Positions 28,065 to 36,844 of a DNA stretch of 64,000 nt are shown in pieces. Both the position numbers and the translations under genes were made by a program. The DNA lies in assembly GCF_902810445.1 (NCBI RefSeq), contig NZ_LR778175.1, forward strand, positions 1,507,001 to 1,571,000. Direction: 5' to 3'. Position 1 is the stretch's first letter; each line of letters starts with the position of its first letter. The notes under the pieces are model-generated. The model was not told where the DNA came from. It did not search any database and worked only from the letters and a program-made list of their open reading frames with translations. Origin of the DNA: Candidatus Nitrosacidococcus tergens. Lineage in GTDB: Bacteria > Pseudomonadota > Gammaproteobacteria > Nitrosococcales > Nitrosococcaceae.

Positions 28065-28892
28065 ATGCCAGAGTTACCTGAAGTTGAAACGGTACGACAG
28101 GGTATAGAGCTATATTTAGTCAATCAGAAAATAATATCTGTTATTATCCGCCAACCTAATCTTCGTTGGCCAGTTCCTTTATTTTTATCTACAGGGTTAA
28201 TAGATCAGGTTGTTTTTGCGGTTCAAAGAAGAGGTAAGTACCTTCTATTAGTTTGCACTAAAGGTACTATTATTCTCCATTTAGGTATGTCCGGTACACT
28301 GCGAGTTTTATCCGCTAATAAGCCGCCTGAAAAACACGATCATATTGACATTATTTTAAGTAGTAATTATTGCTTACGTTACCGGGATCCTAGACGATTT
28401 GGTACCATGCTATGGACTACAGAAGATCCACTATGCCATCCTTTATTAAAGAATTTAGGTATAGAACCTCTAACTTCTAAATTTAATGGCTCTTACCTAT
28501 TTCAAAAATCAAGAACTAGACAGATCATAGTTAAGAATTTCTTAATGAATAATAAGATAGTAGTCGGCATTGGGAATATTTATGCTAATGAAATTCTATT
28601 TCAAACAGGTATACATCCCCGGATGCCTGCTTGGAAAGTCTCTTTATCTAGCTATGAAAAACTCGCTAAAAATAGCAAAATAGTATTATCTAATGCGATT
28701 AAAGCAGGCGGCACTTCCTTAAAGGATTTTCATGCTATTGATGGTAGTCCCGGCTATTTTACTCAACAACTTAAGGTGTATGGACGCAAGGATCAACCTT
28801 GTTTAGTATGTAGTAGTACTATTGTCTATGAGCGTACTCATCAAAGAGCAAGTTACTACTGTGATAAGTGTCAATCTATGAGTAATATTTAA
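28065..28892 (+). CDS. mutM: Formamidopyrimidine-DNA glycosylase
   Basis: This 275-residue Fpg has the N-terminal MPELPEVETVRQGI, in which Pro2 is the catalytic nucleophile and Glu3 the acid, an H2TH segment (VGIGNIYANEILF) and a complete C-terminal zinc finger CxxC...CxxC (CLVC, then CDKC). It removes 8-oxoguanine and nicks abasic sites. It is 34 bp after the DUF4340 gene, with no functional link to the ABC cluster evident. Confidence 0.97.
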   Translation: MPELPEVETVRQGIELYLVNQKIISVIIRQPNLRWPVPLFLSTGLIDQVVFAVQRRGKYLLLVCTKGTIILHLGMSGTLRVLSANKPPEKHDHIDIILSSNYCLRYRDPRRFGTMLWTTEDPLCHPLLKNLGIEPLTSKFNGSYLFQKSRTRQIIVKNFLMNNKIVVGIGNIYANEILFQTGIHPRMPAWKVSLSSYEKLAKNSKIVLSNAIKAGGTSLKDFHAIDGSPGYFTQQLKVYGRKDQPCLVCSSTIVYERTHQRASYYCDKCQSMSNI

Positions 28893-28917
28893 TTATTTAA
28901 CAGGGTGAAGATAAATT

Positions 28918-29061
28918 ATGAATAATTTAGTACCTAAAATTCTTATTGCTATGGTTCTGCTATTTTTTCTGATCAATTTTATTGGATGGTTTACTAAACC
29001 TGAAGGGTATAAGTCCCCATCTAGATACGGATTTTTACTTAAAAACACTTATCATACTTAA
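28918..29061 (+). CDS. 47-residue single-pass membrane protein
   Basis: The protein reads MNNLVPKILIAMVLLFFLIN then FIGWFTKPEGYKSPSRYGFL and ends LKNTYHT. There is one hydrophobic helix at about 7-25 and a short basic, polar tail. GGGTGAAG ten bases upstream is a plausible ribosome site. The gene sits 25 bp after mutM and ends 14 bp before a convergent gene. No family is recognised. A real gene is likely from the clean signal/helix pattern and ribosome site. Confidence 0.6.
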   Translation: MNNLVPKILIAMVLLFFLINFIGWFTKPEGYKSPSRYGFLLKNTYHT

Positions 29062-29075
29062 GCATATTGTATTCA

Positions 29076-29687
29076 CTAAGGATGAGCGGGACCTGGCATA
29101 CTAGGTGCCATTGGCACCATGGGTGCTCGTTGTACCCCATCGCCTTGGCTGTGAAATAATATAGACATGCGGTGAATGTAAACAGTGATAATTTGTGATT
29201 GAGCAATTAACTTCTGCGAAGGGTTAAATAGCTGTGCTTGAAGCATATGGGCACCACGGTTAATATTAGTCAGAATATATCTAACCATGTTATCTGCTTT
29301 ACCCATGCCAACGATTTCGTTATCCATTATGATTCGAAATATATATTGTTCATCTGCTTCAAGCTTAGGGGCAATTTGTAATACTATTTCCATTTGACCA
29401 CCATCATTCTGGATGCTTGCGCCATCTGGTGGGGCTAAAATACCTATTTGATAAGTTATTTCTTTCCTCTCTTCTGGAGATTGAGATTCATCTTTCAACT
29501 CTTCTGAGTAAGAGGATTCTCGAACAGGAGGTGTATAAGTCCGCAGTGGTATTATTTTCACTTCTTTCCCGCCACTTCTTAGCTGATCAGAATACTCAAC
29601 GGTGCCATCGGAGTCAGTATATTCATAAACTTTGCCTTGGATAGCAAGTGGTATGAAAAAAATAGAATATAGAAATAAATGGACCAT
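29076..29687 (-). CDS. DUF4124 domain secreted protein
   Basis: This 203-residue protein has a signal sequence (about residues 1-18) followed by the DUF4124 motif KVYEYTDSDGTVEYSDQ. The rest has an immunoglobulin-like beta pattern (GILAPPDGASIQNDGGQMEI onward) and a Pro/Met/Ala-rich C-terminus. DUF4124 proteins are frequently located beside glnA in gammaproteobacteria, as here. A cell-envelope location is inferred and the function is unknown. Confidence 0.82.
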   Translation of the reverse strand: MVHLFLYSIFFIPLAIQGKVYEYTDSDGTVEYSDQLRSGGKEVKIIPLRTYTPPVRESSYSEELKDESQSPEERKEITYQIGILAPPDGASIQNDGGQMEIVLQIAPKLEADEQYIFRIIMDNEIVGMGKADNMVRYILTNINRGAHMLQAQLFNPSQKLIAQSQIITVYIHRMSILFHSQGDGVQRAPMVPMAPSMPGPAHP

Positions 29688-29782
29688 TTCATTTTTATTG
29701 GTAAGAAGAGTAATAAAAATATTTTTTATAATAACAATATAACTCTAGGCAGCATAATTACTTATATTTATTCTTTCTTATA

Positions 29783-31192
29783 CTAAAGACTGTAATACAT
29801 ATCAAATTCAATAGGATGAGTAGTCATTCGAAGACGAGTCACATCTTCCATTTTAAGTGCAATAAAAGCGTCAATGACATTATCAGTAAATACTCCTCCT
29901 CCTTTTAGAAACTCTCTGTCTTTATCTAAAGATTTTAAAGCTTGCTCTAAAGATAAGCATACTGTTGGAATATTTTTTGTTTCTTCCGGAGGTAAATTAT
30001 ATAAATTTTTATCCATAGGATCGCCAGGATGAATTTGATTCTGAATACCGTCTAATCCCGCCATCAACATAGCAGAAAAGGCGAGATAAGGGTTAGCAGT
30101 CGGATCAGGGAATCTTACTTCAATACGTCTAGCTTTAGGGTTAGTGACATGGGGCACTCGAATAGATGCAGATCGGTTTCGAGCAGAATAAGCTAATAAT
30201 ACCGGTGCTTCAAAGCCAGGTATAAGCCGTTTATAAGAGTTAGTAGAAGGGTTAGTAAAGGCGTTAAGTGCTTTAGCGTGCTTAATGATTCCCCCTATAT
30301 AATAAAGCGCAGTATCTGAAAGGCCACCGTATTTACTACCAGAGAAAAGATTTTTCCCATCCTTTTCTAAGGATTGATGAACATGCATACCACTACCGTT
30401 ATCTCCAACTAAAGGTTTTGGCATAAAAGTTGCTGTTTTCCCAAAAGTATGGGCTACATTGAGCACTACATACTTAAGTACTTGTAATTCATCTGCTCTA
30501 CGTACTAAGGTATTAAATTGGGTACCAATCTCGCATTGTCCTGCTGTGGCTGATTCATGGTGATGTACTTCCACAGGTAACCCTAGCTGCTCTAGAATAA
30601 GACACATAGTAGAGCGGAGATCTTGTAAAGAATCCACAGGAGGTACAGGGAAATACCCTCCCTTGACTGAAGGGCGATGACCTATATTGCCTTTTTCATA
30701 TACTCGCTCAGAGTTCCAATGGGATTCTTGGGCATCAATCTTGTAAAACGATCCAGATATTCCAGAACCCCAACGTACATCGTCTAATATAAAAAATTCA
30801 GGTTCAGGGCCAAAATAAGCTATATCAGCAATTCCAGTGGATTTAAGATATATTTCAGCCCGCTTTGCAATGGATCTAGGATCCCGATCATACCCTTGTA
30901 GTGTAGCAGGCTCCATAATATCGCAACGTAGAATTAGGGTTTTATCTTCCATAAAAGGATCAATCATTGCTCCTGTCGAGTCAGGCATCAAAATCATGTC
31001 TGAATCGTGAATAGATCGCCAACCTGCAATTGACGAGCCATCAAACATTTTTCCATCCTGGAACACTTCCTCATCAAGCCGATAGGCAGGTATAGAAAGG
31101 TGCTGTTCCTTTCCTCTAGTATCTGTAAAGCGAAAATCAATAAATTTTATCTCCTCCTCTTTTACGATTCTTAGTACGTCCTGAATAGACAT
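29783..31192 (-). CDS. glnA: Glutamine synthetase, type I
   Basis: The start is ATG 31192, with GGAGG about 10 bases upstream, giving 469 residues as in E. coli; an in-frame TTG precedes it. Motifs include FDGSSIAGW, the latch region MHVHQSLEKDGKNLF and the C-terminal adenylylation site DKNLYNLPPEE with its Tyr near 397. This places it in the GlnE-regulated, beta-type dodecameric class. It makes glutamine from glutamate and ammonia. The upstream gap to the tusA-like gene is 72 bp, and no clear sigma-54 site was identified. Confidence 0.98.
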   Translation of the reverse strand: MSIQDVLRIVKEEEIKFIDFRFTDTRGKEQHLSIPAYRLDEEVFQDGKMFDGSSIAGWRSIHDSDMILMPDSTGAMIDPFMEDKTLILRCDIMEPATLQGYDRDPRSIAKRAEIYLKSTGIADIAYFGPEPEFFILDDVRWGSGISGSFYKIDAQESHWNSERVYEKGNIGHRPSVKGGYFPVPPVDSLQDLRSTMCLILEQLGLPVEVHHHESATAGQCEIGTQFNTLVRRADELQVLKYVVLNVAHTFGKTATFMPKPLVGDNGSGMHVHQSLEKDGKNLFSGSKYGGLSDTALYYIGGIIKHAKALNAFTNPSTNSYKRLIPGFEAPVLLAYSARNRSASIRVPHVTNPKARRIEVRFPDPTANPYLAFSAMLMAGLDGIQNQIHPGDPMDKNLYNLPPEETKNIPTVCLSLEQALKSLDKDREFLKGGGVFTDNVIDAFIALKMEDVTRLRMTTHPIEFDMYYSL

Positions 31193-31264
31193 CAAATTTT
31201 TCCTCCAGATTCTAGAGCTCTAAGTAGTTAAAAAATAGTTTAGTATTATGAACAAATATTGTTT

Positions 31265-31498
31265 TTATGTATTATTACCTACCTCTATATATACTCTTAT
31301 TTCATTATCTTTTTCTATAATATTATGTACATAGTGACCATTGATTCGGCACCATGCAGGAATATCATGGCGTACCCCCGGATCAGTACAAATTACTTCT
31401 AAGAGATCTTTTGGAGTAAGGCTGGCTATTTTCTGCTGAGTTCTAATGACGGGCAAAGGGCATAATAAATTACGTGCATCTAATAAATAAGTGCTCAT
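31265..31498 (-). CDS. TusA-family sulfur carrier protein
   Basis: This 77-residue TusA-fold protein (beta-alpha-beta-alpha-beta) carries the persulfide Cys13 in LLCPLPVIRTQQKI, the family's CPxP motif. TusA proteins pass sulfur to tRNA thiolases, molybdenum cofactor or sulfur-oxidation enzymes. It lies 12 bp downstream of a PP-loop ATPase gene, suggesting that it donates sulfur to that protein. Whether it is the canonical TusA cannot be decided from sequence alone. Confidence 0.88.
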   Translation of the reverse strand: MSTYLLDARNLLCPLPVIRTQQKIASLTPKDLLEVICTDPGVRHDIPAWCRINGHYVHNIIEKDNEIRVYIEVGNNT

Positions 31499-31510
31499 TA
31501 AATTTTTTTG

Positions 31511-32554
31511 CTATATATACCATGCTTTAGGTATTGCTTCGCTGGTTATAGGGACAACTGATAGTGTTTGTATTTCCCCATTAGGATGAGTAATTTCAAC
31601 CTCTACATTAGAGGTATCCCTTCCTTGGCTAAAGCGAGCAACTACCTGACTAGCCAGAGTAAAATCCTCTGCTCTTAATTCTCCATCCACTAAAACCAAA
31701 GGACCTTTATGGTTAGTAGTACGTATATGAATATATTCTCTTGTATACCCTTCTAAATAATTACTCTCTCCTTCATCTCGGGCGATAATAAGCTTAAAGT
31801 GTGACCTAGGACGTAAATGACGACCTACCTTAAGTAGCATAATATCGTCTAATTCATAATCCCTAGCTTGTCGCGCTTTCCATAAATCACTTAACTTAGA
31901 TGAATAGCTTGAGTCTGTAAGAAAGCAGCATCCTCCAGCAGGTTGTGCATAGCCCTCAAATTCGAAAGATTCAGCTAGTGTTATTTGTGGTTTACGAGAT
32001 CGGCCACTAAAATCATGGAGCTGATCCCGATTTACCCATCCTTGCTGCTCAGGTAAAGTAGGAGGTAAATTTTTAGCACATAAAGGGCGTAATAATAAAT
32101 CGTGGGCACCAGATTCCCTAGCTACAATAGGCATAGCATAGGCTTTTTGTGATTTTGGACGTTGCCCTATAACTTCACCTGTAATAATAAAATCAAATCC
32201 ATGCTCCTTCATCCACTTTAATGCTTTAGCCACCATAAAGCTTTTACAGTCTAAGCAAGGATTAAGATGTGCTCCATAGCCATGCTTCGGATTTAAAACT
32301 ACGCCTTTATACTCTTCAATTACATCAATAATATGTAGTTTAATCCCAAGCTGCTCTGCAACCCATAGGGCATTATTACGTTTGGCCCTATTTTTGTCCT
32401 TATTACGAATAGCATGAGTGTGACCCTCCACACAAAAGCCAGTGAAAAAATTTATTCCTTCCACATGAATACCTTGGGCTTGAATCACTTTCACTGCCAG
32501 CATTGAATCAAGCCCTCCTGAAATGAGAGCAACTGCTTTATATTTTTTATCCAT
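31511..32554 (-). CDS. PP-loop ATPase with DUF814-like C-terminal domain, putative tRNA thiolase
   Basis: This 347-residue protein has an N-terminal adenine-nucleotide alpha-hydrolase fold with the PP-loop SGGLDS (12-17), C41, and C100-x2-C103 (NPCLDCKSF). The middle region has GGCC (C209-C210). A C-terminal region (MLLKVGRHLRPRSHFKLIIA, then NYLEGY) resembles DUF814/NFACT-R. Databases often name such proteins tRNA 2-thiouridylate methyltransferase, by analogy with MnmA. It is smaller than MnmA and lacks its PRC-barrel arrangement. The adjacent tusA-like gene supports a sulfur-transfer role, with substrate unknown. Confidence 0.75.
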   Translation of the reverse strand: MDKKYKAVALISGGLDSMLAVKVIQAQGIHVEGINFFTGFCVEGHTHAIRNKDKNRAKRNNALWVAEQLGIKLHIIDVIEEYKGVVLNPKHGYGAHLNPCLDCKSFMVAKALKWMKEHGFDFIITGEVIGQRPKSQKAYAMPIVARESGAHDLLLRPLCAKNLPPTLPEQQGWVNRDQLHDFSGRSRKPQITLAESFEFEGYAQPAGGCCFLTDSSYSSKLSDLWKARQARDYELDDIMLLKVGRHLRPRSHFKLIIARDEGESNYLEGYTREYIHIRTTNHKGPLVLVDGELRAEDFTLASQVVARFSQGRDTSNVEVEITHPNGEIQTLSVVPITSEAIPKAWYI

Positions 32555-32578
32555 AAAAGGAATAAATACTACTGTTGA

Positions 32579-33418
32579 TTAAGTAGGGTATTTAGGTGCT
32601 AATTTACAATCAATTCGTCGGTGGTTAATCGTTGGAAAATTACGACGAGTACTATTTAATCGTTCGGGATCTAATTCTGCAGTGATCACACCAGAACCTC
32701 TAGGAAGACGTGTTAGGATAGTACCCCATGGATCGACGATCATACTATCTCCATGGGTCGTTCTTCCGCTAGTATGAAATCCTCCTTGACCTGCAGCAAT
32801 TACATAACATAAATTTTCTATTGCTCTTGCTCTTAATAGGGACTCCCAATGTGCTTTACCTGTAATTGCAGTAAACGCTGAGGGTAATACTAAAACCTCC
32901 ATACCTTCATCAATCAGGCAACGAAAAAGCTCTGGGAATCTAAGATCATAGCAAACAGCAAGCCCTAATCGACCAATAGGTGTATCTACTACTACTGTCT
33001 TTTCCCCAGATTCTATTGCAGAAGATTCACAGTATTTTTCATTCCCGCTAGGAAGAGAGACATCAAATAAATGCAACTTATCATACCGAGCGATACATTG
33101 ACCTTCATCATTAAATAGCAAAGAGGCAGCTCTAATTTTTTTAGGATTATTAGACTTTAACGGAATAGTTCCGCCTACAATCCACAATTTATGCTTAGCT
33201 GCTTGCTGAGATAAAAATTTTTGAAGAGGCCCTGAACTATAGGACTCAGCAATGTTTAATAAAGCATGATCTTCTTTGTCAATTAAAGCAAAATTTTCTG
33301 GAAGTACAATTAAATTTGCTTTCTCTGCAGCTGCTTGAGTAATTAAGCGCTCTGCTTCTAATAGATTAGCAGCTACATTTGATCCAGACGCCATTTGAAT
33401 AGCTGCAACTTTTTTCAC
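32579..33418 (-). CDS. Carbon-nitrogen hydrolase (deaminated glutathione amidase/Nit1 type)
   Basis: This 279-residue nitrilase-superfamily amidase has the Glu-Lys-Cys triad visible: E41 (VLPENFAL), K114 (RYDKLHLFDV) and C156 (GLAVCYDLRFPEL). The sequence near these residues fits the Nit1/YbeM branch, which hydrolyses deaminated glutathione. In this cluster it lies just upstream of the PP-loop gene (24 bp). It is a cytoplasmic enzyme, and substrate assignment is by family only. Confidence 0.88.
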   Translation of the reverse strand: MKKVAAIQMASGSNVAANLLEAERLITQAAAEKANLIVLPENFALIDKEDHALLNIAESYSSGPLQKFLSQQAAKHKLWIVGGTIPLKSNNPKKIRAASLLFNDEGQCIARYDKLHLFDVSLPSGNEKYCESSAIESGEKTVVVDTPIGRLGLAVCYDLRFPELFRCLIDEGMEVLVLPSAFTAITGKAHWESLLRARAIENLCYVIAAGQGGFHTSGRTTHGDSMIVDPWGTILTRLPRGSGVITAELDPERLNSTRRNFPTINHRRIDCKLAPKYPT

Positions 33419-33722
33419 ATGTATACTCCTATTTCAGATTGATTTAGCCAAAAAAACCTAAGTTTTAGAAAAATTAAAACGGCACTTCTTATGGCATCGC
33501 TAGTATAGCTAAAAATATCTATGTATTGAGAAATTTTTACTTGTACTTTTGTATTTTACAGAATATATATTTTAAATATTTTATTTTCTAGGAACCAAGA
33601 AAAGATGACCCTCTTTAGTAAATTATAAAACTCGTACTTCAATTTGGAACCCTTTGTCATATTAAAAAGAATATAAACTTCTGATAGATGAAGATTAATA
33701 TTGAAAATCGAGGTAAAGCTAA
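33419..33722. other. Gene-free AT-rich stretch upstream of the amidase gene
   Basis: No coding region or RNA is recognised here. A short minus-strand open stretch (about 33660-33550, starting MTKGSKLKYEFYNLLKR) is uninterrupted for some 37 codons but matches nothing I know. Given the decayed genes next to it, this could also be debris. The promoter for the minus-strand amidase operon should lie near 33420-33500. Confidence 0.4.
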
Positions 33723-34055
33723 CTAAAGTTTTTTAAAAAACATAACTGTTTCTGTAGCATCAACACCCGTTTTACGGTGCATATTTTGCGATATCTTATT
33801 ATTGATAGATATAGACGTATCTGAGGCTAACTCTAAACAACTATTTAATTTTCTCCATTTTTCTACCTCACTTAGCAATAAACTAGCTAAACCTAATAAT
33901 CATGCCCTCCAAATAAACAATAGGACTATGATTACCACCATTTACATAATCTTTTCTTATAGAAGCATTAACAAAGCCAACAAATTTTTTATTATCCTAA
34001 AATACTAAAAAAGATATTAACTTACTAGAAATATGTAGCTTCTTTATAATAAGAA
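33723..34055 (-). pseudogene. Decayed aminoglycoside 6'-N-acetyltransferase-like (GNAT) gene
   Basis: Reading the minus strand gives KKLHISSKLISFLVF, a stop, then DNKKFVGFVNASIRKDYVNG and HSPIVYLEGM. A frame change follows, then LLGLASLLLSEVEKWRKLNS, CLELASDTSIS, QNMHRKTGVDATETVMFFKK and a stop. This order (FVGFVNASIR, SPIVYLEG, SEVEKW, ELASD, QNMHR, VMFFKKL) matches AAC(6')-type acetyltransferases of the Acinetobacter-like group. The acetyl-CoA loop after LEG is deleted, the N-terminus is missing, and at least one in-frame stop and one frameshift are present. The plus-strand open frame at 33802-34008 is antisense noise. Confidence 0.75.
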
Positions 34056-34066
34056 AAGGATAATAA

Positions 34067-34500
34067 AGCGATTTGATTGAATTAAGAAAGCTATGTCTAG
34101 AAACTATAACAACAATCTATAGTAAAGATTGCAATAAATAACAAATTAAAGCGTGGGTATTTAGTGTCAAAAACAGGTAGTGTTGGACCCAAATCTTAGA
34201 GAAACAATTTATTTTAGTTATTCAACATGCAAATAAAATTGTTGGTTTTTCAGCTCTTGATCATAGAAATTATATTGATCTCTTGTATATTCATAAAGAT
34301 TATCAACGACAGGGCGTTGTAAGCAAATTACTTATTAATATTGAGGTTGAAGCAAAACAACTAGAACAATTATATTTAACTTCCAATATGAGCAAAACTG
34401 CAAAATTGTTCGTTCTTTGAGCGTAATGACTTTAAGATTCTGACAGAACAAACTGTAAACACTAGAAATATAAACTTAATAAATTATGTAAATAATAAAA
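34067..34500 (+). pseudogene. Decayed GNAT N-acetyltransferase gene
   Basis: One plus-strand frame reads SDLIELRKLCLETITTIYSK, a stop, QIKAWVFSVKNR, another stop, CWTQILEKQFILVIQHANK, IVGFSALDHRNYIDLLYIHK, DYQRQGVVSKLLINIEVEAK and LYLTSNMSKTAKLFV. A one-base frameshift then continues as FFERNDFKILTEQTVNTRNI. QRQGVVSKLL is the acetyl-CoA-binding motif A. Two stops and a frameshift make it non-functional. Its 3' remnant runs up to the end of the convergent rng gene. Confidence 0.8.
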
Positions 34501-34508
34501 CCTTTAAG

Positions 34509-35990
34509 TTAAATCATCACTACATCAAACTGCTCTCGTATGTAGAGCAATTCTGGATGAAATTTTATAGGTTTTCCAATAAAGGCCTCTAATTCAGCTA
34601 CATTTGCTGATTCTTCATCCATAAGACGATCTACAATCTCTTGAGCGGCAATGACTAAATATTGGCTTGCTTCAAATTGCCTAAATTCCCTAAGTACTTC
34701 ACGAAAGATTTCATAACATATAGTTTCAACAGTTTTTACTGTGCCTCGTCCATTACAAGTAGGGCAAGATTCACATAAGGTTTGCTCTAAGCTTTCCCGA
34801 GTACGCTTTCTTGTCATTTCCACTAATCCTAAGGAGGAAACTTCACTAACATGAGTTTTTACATGATCCTTTTCTAGTCCCTTTCCTAAAGCACGCAATA
34901 CCTGCTGTTTGTGCTCTTCTTCTTTCATATCAATAAAATCTACAATAATGATTCCACCAAGATTACGTAGCCTAAGCTGACGGCAAATAGCTTGAGTGGC
35001 CTCTAAATTAGTTTTAAAAATAGTTTCTTCCAGATTACGATGACCTACAAATGCCCCTGTATTCACATCAATAGTAGTCATGGCCTCTGTTTGATCAATA
35101 ATTAAATAGCCTCCAGACTTAAGCTGTACTTTGCGGCTTAAGGATTTTTGGATCTCATCCTCAATATTATATAAATCAAAGATAGGTCGCTCTCCTTGAT
35201 AGTATTCAATAGTGGCTAAAAAATTAGGAATAAATCGCTCAGCAAAATCAGTAATTTTGAAGTAAGTCTCCCTTGAGTCAACCCGTACTCGCTCAATTCT
35301 TTCATGAACTAAATCCCGCATGGTTCTCATCACTAAAGGGAGATCTTCATGAACCACATGACCTGCCTGTGTCACTTTAGATTTTTCCTCTATAAGATTC
35401 CAAATCTTATGGAGAAATTTCACATCAGCATAAATAGCTGCTTCACTAGCGGTTTCCGCTACAGTTCGGATAATATACCCACCTTCAATTTGCTTATCAC
35501 TAAAACTAAGTAATATATTTTTAAGTCGTTGACGCTCTTCCTCATTATCTATTTTTAAAGATACGCCAATCCCCGACATTTCTGGGATATATACTAAGTA
35601 GCGAGAAGCAATAGAGATTTGAGTAGTGAGTCTTGCTCCTTTACTCCCTATAGGATCTTTAATGACTTGCACCAAAATTTCTTGCCCTTCTGAGAGCATA
35701 GAAGCAATTGGTGGTGTTTCTATACTTCCTGTTCCACTCTCTAAATTACCTAGCTGACCAGTAGGAATTTTAATGTCTGAAGCATGGAGAAAAGCCGCTC
35801 TTTCTAAACCTATATCTATGAATGCGGCCTGCATTCCGGGAAGGATTCTATGTACTTTACCTTTATAGATATTACCTACCCAACCACGGCGATTACCCCG
35901 CTCAATATATAATTCTTGAGCGATGCCGTTTTCTACTACTGCAACACGGGTTTCATTAGGAGTTACATTGACTAAAATTTCCTCGCTCAT
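34509..35990 (-). CDS. rng: Ribonuclease G
   Basis: This 493-residue RNase E/G-family endonuclease has the S1 domain near residues 35-120 (RGWVGNIYKGKVHRILPGMQ), the catalytic Asp pair in TTIDVNTGAFVG and IIVDFIDMK, and the zinc-link CPTCNGRG. It matures the 5' end of 16S rRNA and decays some mRNAs. It heads the 3' end of the minus-strand run from leuS to rng. maf, commonly between rng and rlmH, is missing. Confidence 0.96.
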   Translation of the reverse strand: MSEEILVNVTPNETRVAVVENGIAQELYIERGNRRGWVGNIYKGKVHRILPGMQAAFIDIGLERAAFLHASDIKIPTGQLGNLESGTGSIETPPIASMLSEGQEILVQVIKDPIGSKGARLTTQISIASRYLVYIPEMSGIGVSLKIDNEEERQRLKNILLSFSDKQIEGGYIIRTVAETASEAAIYADVKFLHKIWNLIEEKSKVTQAGHVVHEDLPLVMRTMRDLVHERIERVRVDSRETYFKITDFAERFIPNFLATIEYYQGERPIFDLYNIEDEIQKSLSRKVQLKSGGYLIIDQTEAMTTIDVNTGAFVGHRNLEETIFKTNLEATQAICRQLRLRNLGGIIIVDFIDMKEEEHKQQVLRALGKGLEKDHVKTHVSEVSSLGLVEMTRKRTRESLEQTLCESCPTCNGRGTVKTVETICYEIFREVLREFRQFEASQYLVIAAQEIVDRLMDEESANVAELEAFIGKPIKFHPELLYIREQFDVVMI

Positions 35991-35995
35991 AATAA

Positions 35996-36469
35996 TTACC
36001 CCCTATGGTAAGGGTGACCACTGAGTAAAGTTGACACTCGATAAATTTGCTCAGCTAATACAATACGAACTAAACCGTGGGGTAATGTTAAAGGGGATAG
36101 AGACCACTGATAATCTGCATGGCTTAAACAGAGGGGTGCTAATCCATCAGGTCCACCAATAAAAATAGCAATGTCCTGCCTCTCATTAATCCATTTCTGA
36201 ATATAGCTTGCTACTTCTTCTGTAGACCAAGCAATACCACGCATATCACAAGCGATAACTATACTATTTATAGGAGTTGCTGCTAACAATCTCTCAGATT
36301 CTTCCCGTTGCCATTTAGTAGTATTACTATTTTTAGTTCGCTTTGCCGTAGGAATTTCAATCAAATGAAGAGAAATAAACTGATTAGATAATCGTTTAGC
36401 ATAGTAGTTATATCCTTCAGATATCCATTGCGGCATCCGCTGACCTATAGCCAAAATATGAATATGCAT
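35996..36469 (-). CDS. rlmH: 23S rRNA pseudouridine-1915 N3-methyltransferase
   Basis: This 157-residue SPOUT methyltransferase has the cofactor knot motifs FIGGPDGLAP and LSPLTLPHGLVRIVLAEQIY. It modifies pseudouridine 1915 in helix 69 of mature 70S ribosomes. It is 2 bp after rsfS, and the two genes are almost always adjacent. Confidence 0.97.
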   Translation of the reverse strand: MHIHILAIGQRMPQWISEGYNYYAKRLSNQFISLHLIEIPTAKRTKNSNTTKWQREESERLLAATPINSIVIACDMRGIAWSTEEVASYIQKWINERQDIAIFIGGPDGLAPLCLSHADYQWSLSPLTLPHGLVRIVLAEQIYRVSTLLSGHPYHRG

Positions 36470-36471
36470 TA

Positions 36472-36822
36472 TTAGCTAATGTTCTCTATTTCAACAAGCA
36501 AGGAATTATCCCAAAGTTTTTCTAAGCAATAAAAATTTCGTACTTCGGGGAGCATAATATGAGTAATGATCGCTCCTATATCTACTAATACCCATTCCCC
36601 ATGTTGTTCTCCCTCAACACTAATAGGCGGACACCCTGCAGCTTTACATTTTTCAACAATTTCATTTGCTAAAGCCCTTACTTGCCGATGAGAAGTACCA
36701 CTAGAAATGATCATATAGTCAGCAATGTCTGTTAGATTTGTTACATCTAAAATTTTAATATTTTGACCTTTTATCTCTTCTAAGGCAGCAATGACGATCT
36801 CTTTAAGATAGTTAATTTGCAC
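36472..36822 (-). CDS. rsfS: Ribosomal silencing factor RsfS
   Basis: This 116-residue protein starts at GTG, supported by GGGAG five bases upstream. It contains the DUF143 signatures DYMIISSGTSHRQVRALANE and GEWVLVDIG. RsfS binds L14 on free 50S subunits and blocks joining in stationary phase. It lies between nadD (22 bp) and rlmH. Confidence 0.96.
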   Translation of the reverse strand: MQINYLKEIVIAALEEIKGQNIKILDVTNLTDIADYMIISSGTSHRQVRALANEIVEKCKAAGCPPISVEGEQHGEWVLVDIGAIITHIMLPEVRNFYCLEKLWDNSLLVEIENIS

Positions 36823-36844
36823 TTTTTCTCCCTACTTACTCTTC

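Noticed and set aside
33802..34008. 68-codon plus-strand open frame
   Set aside because: It is antisense to the AAC(6')-like pseudogene, which explains the sequence on the other strand, and it has no motif of its own.
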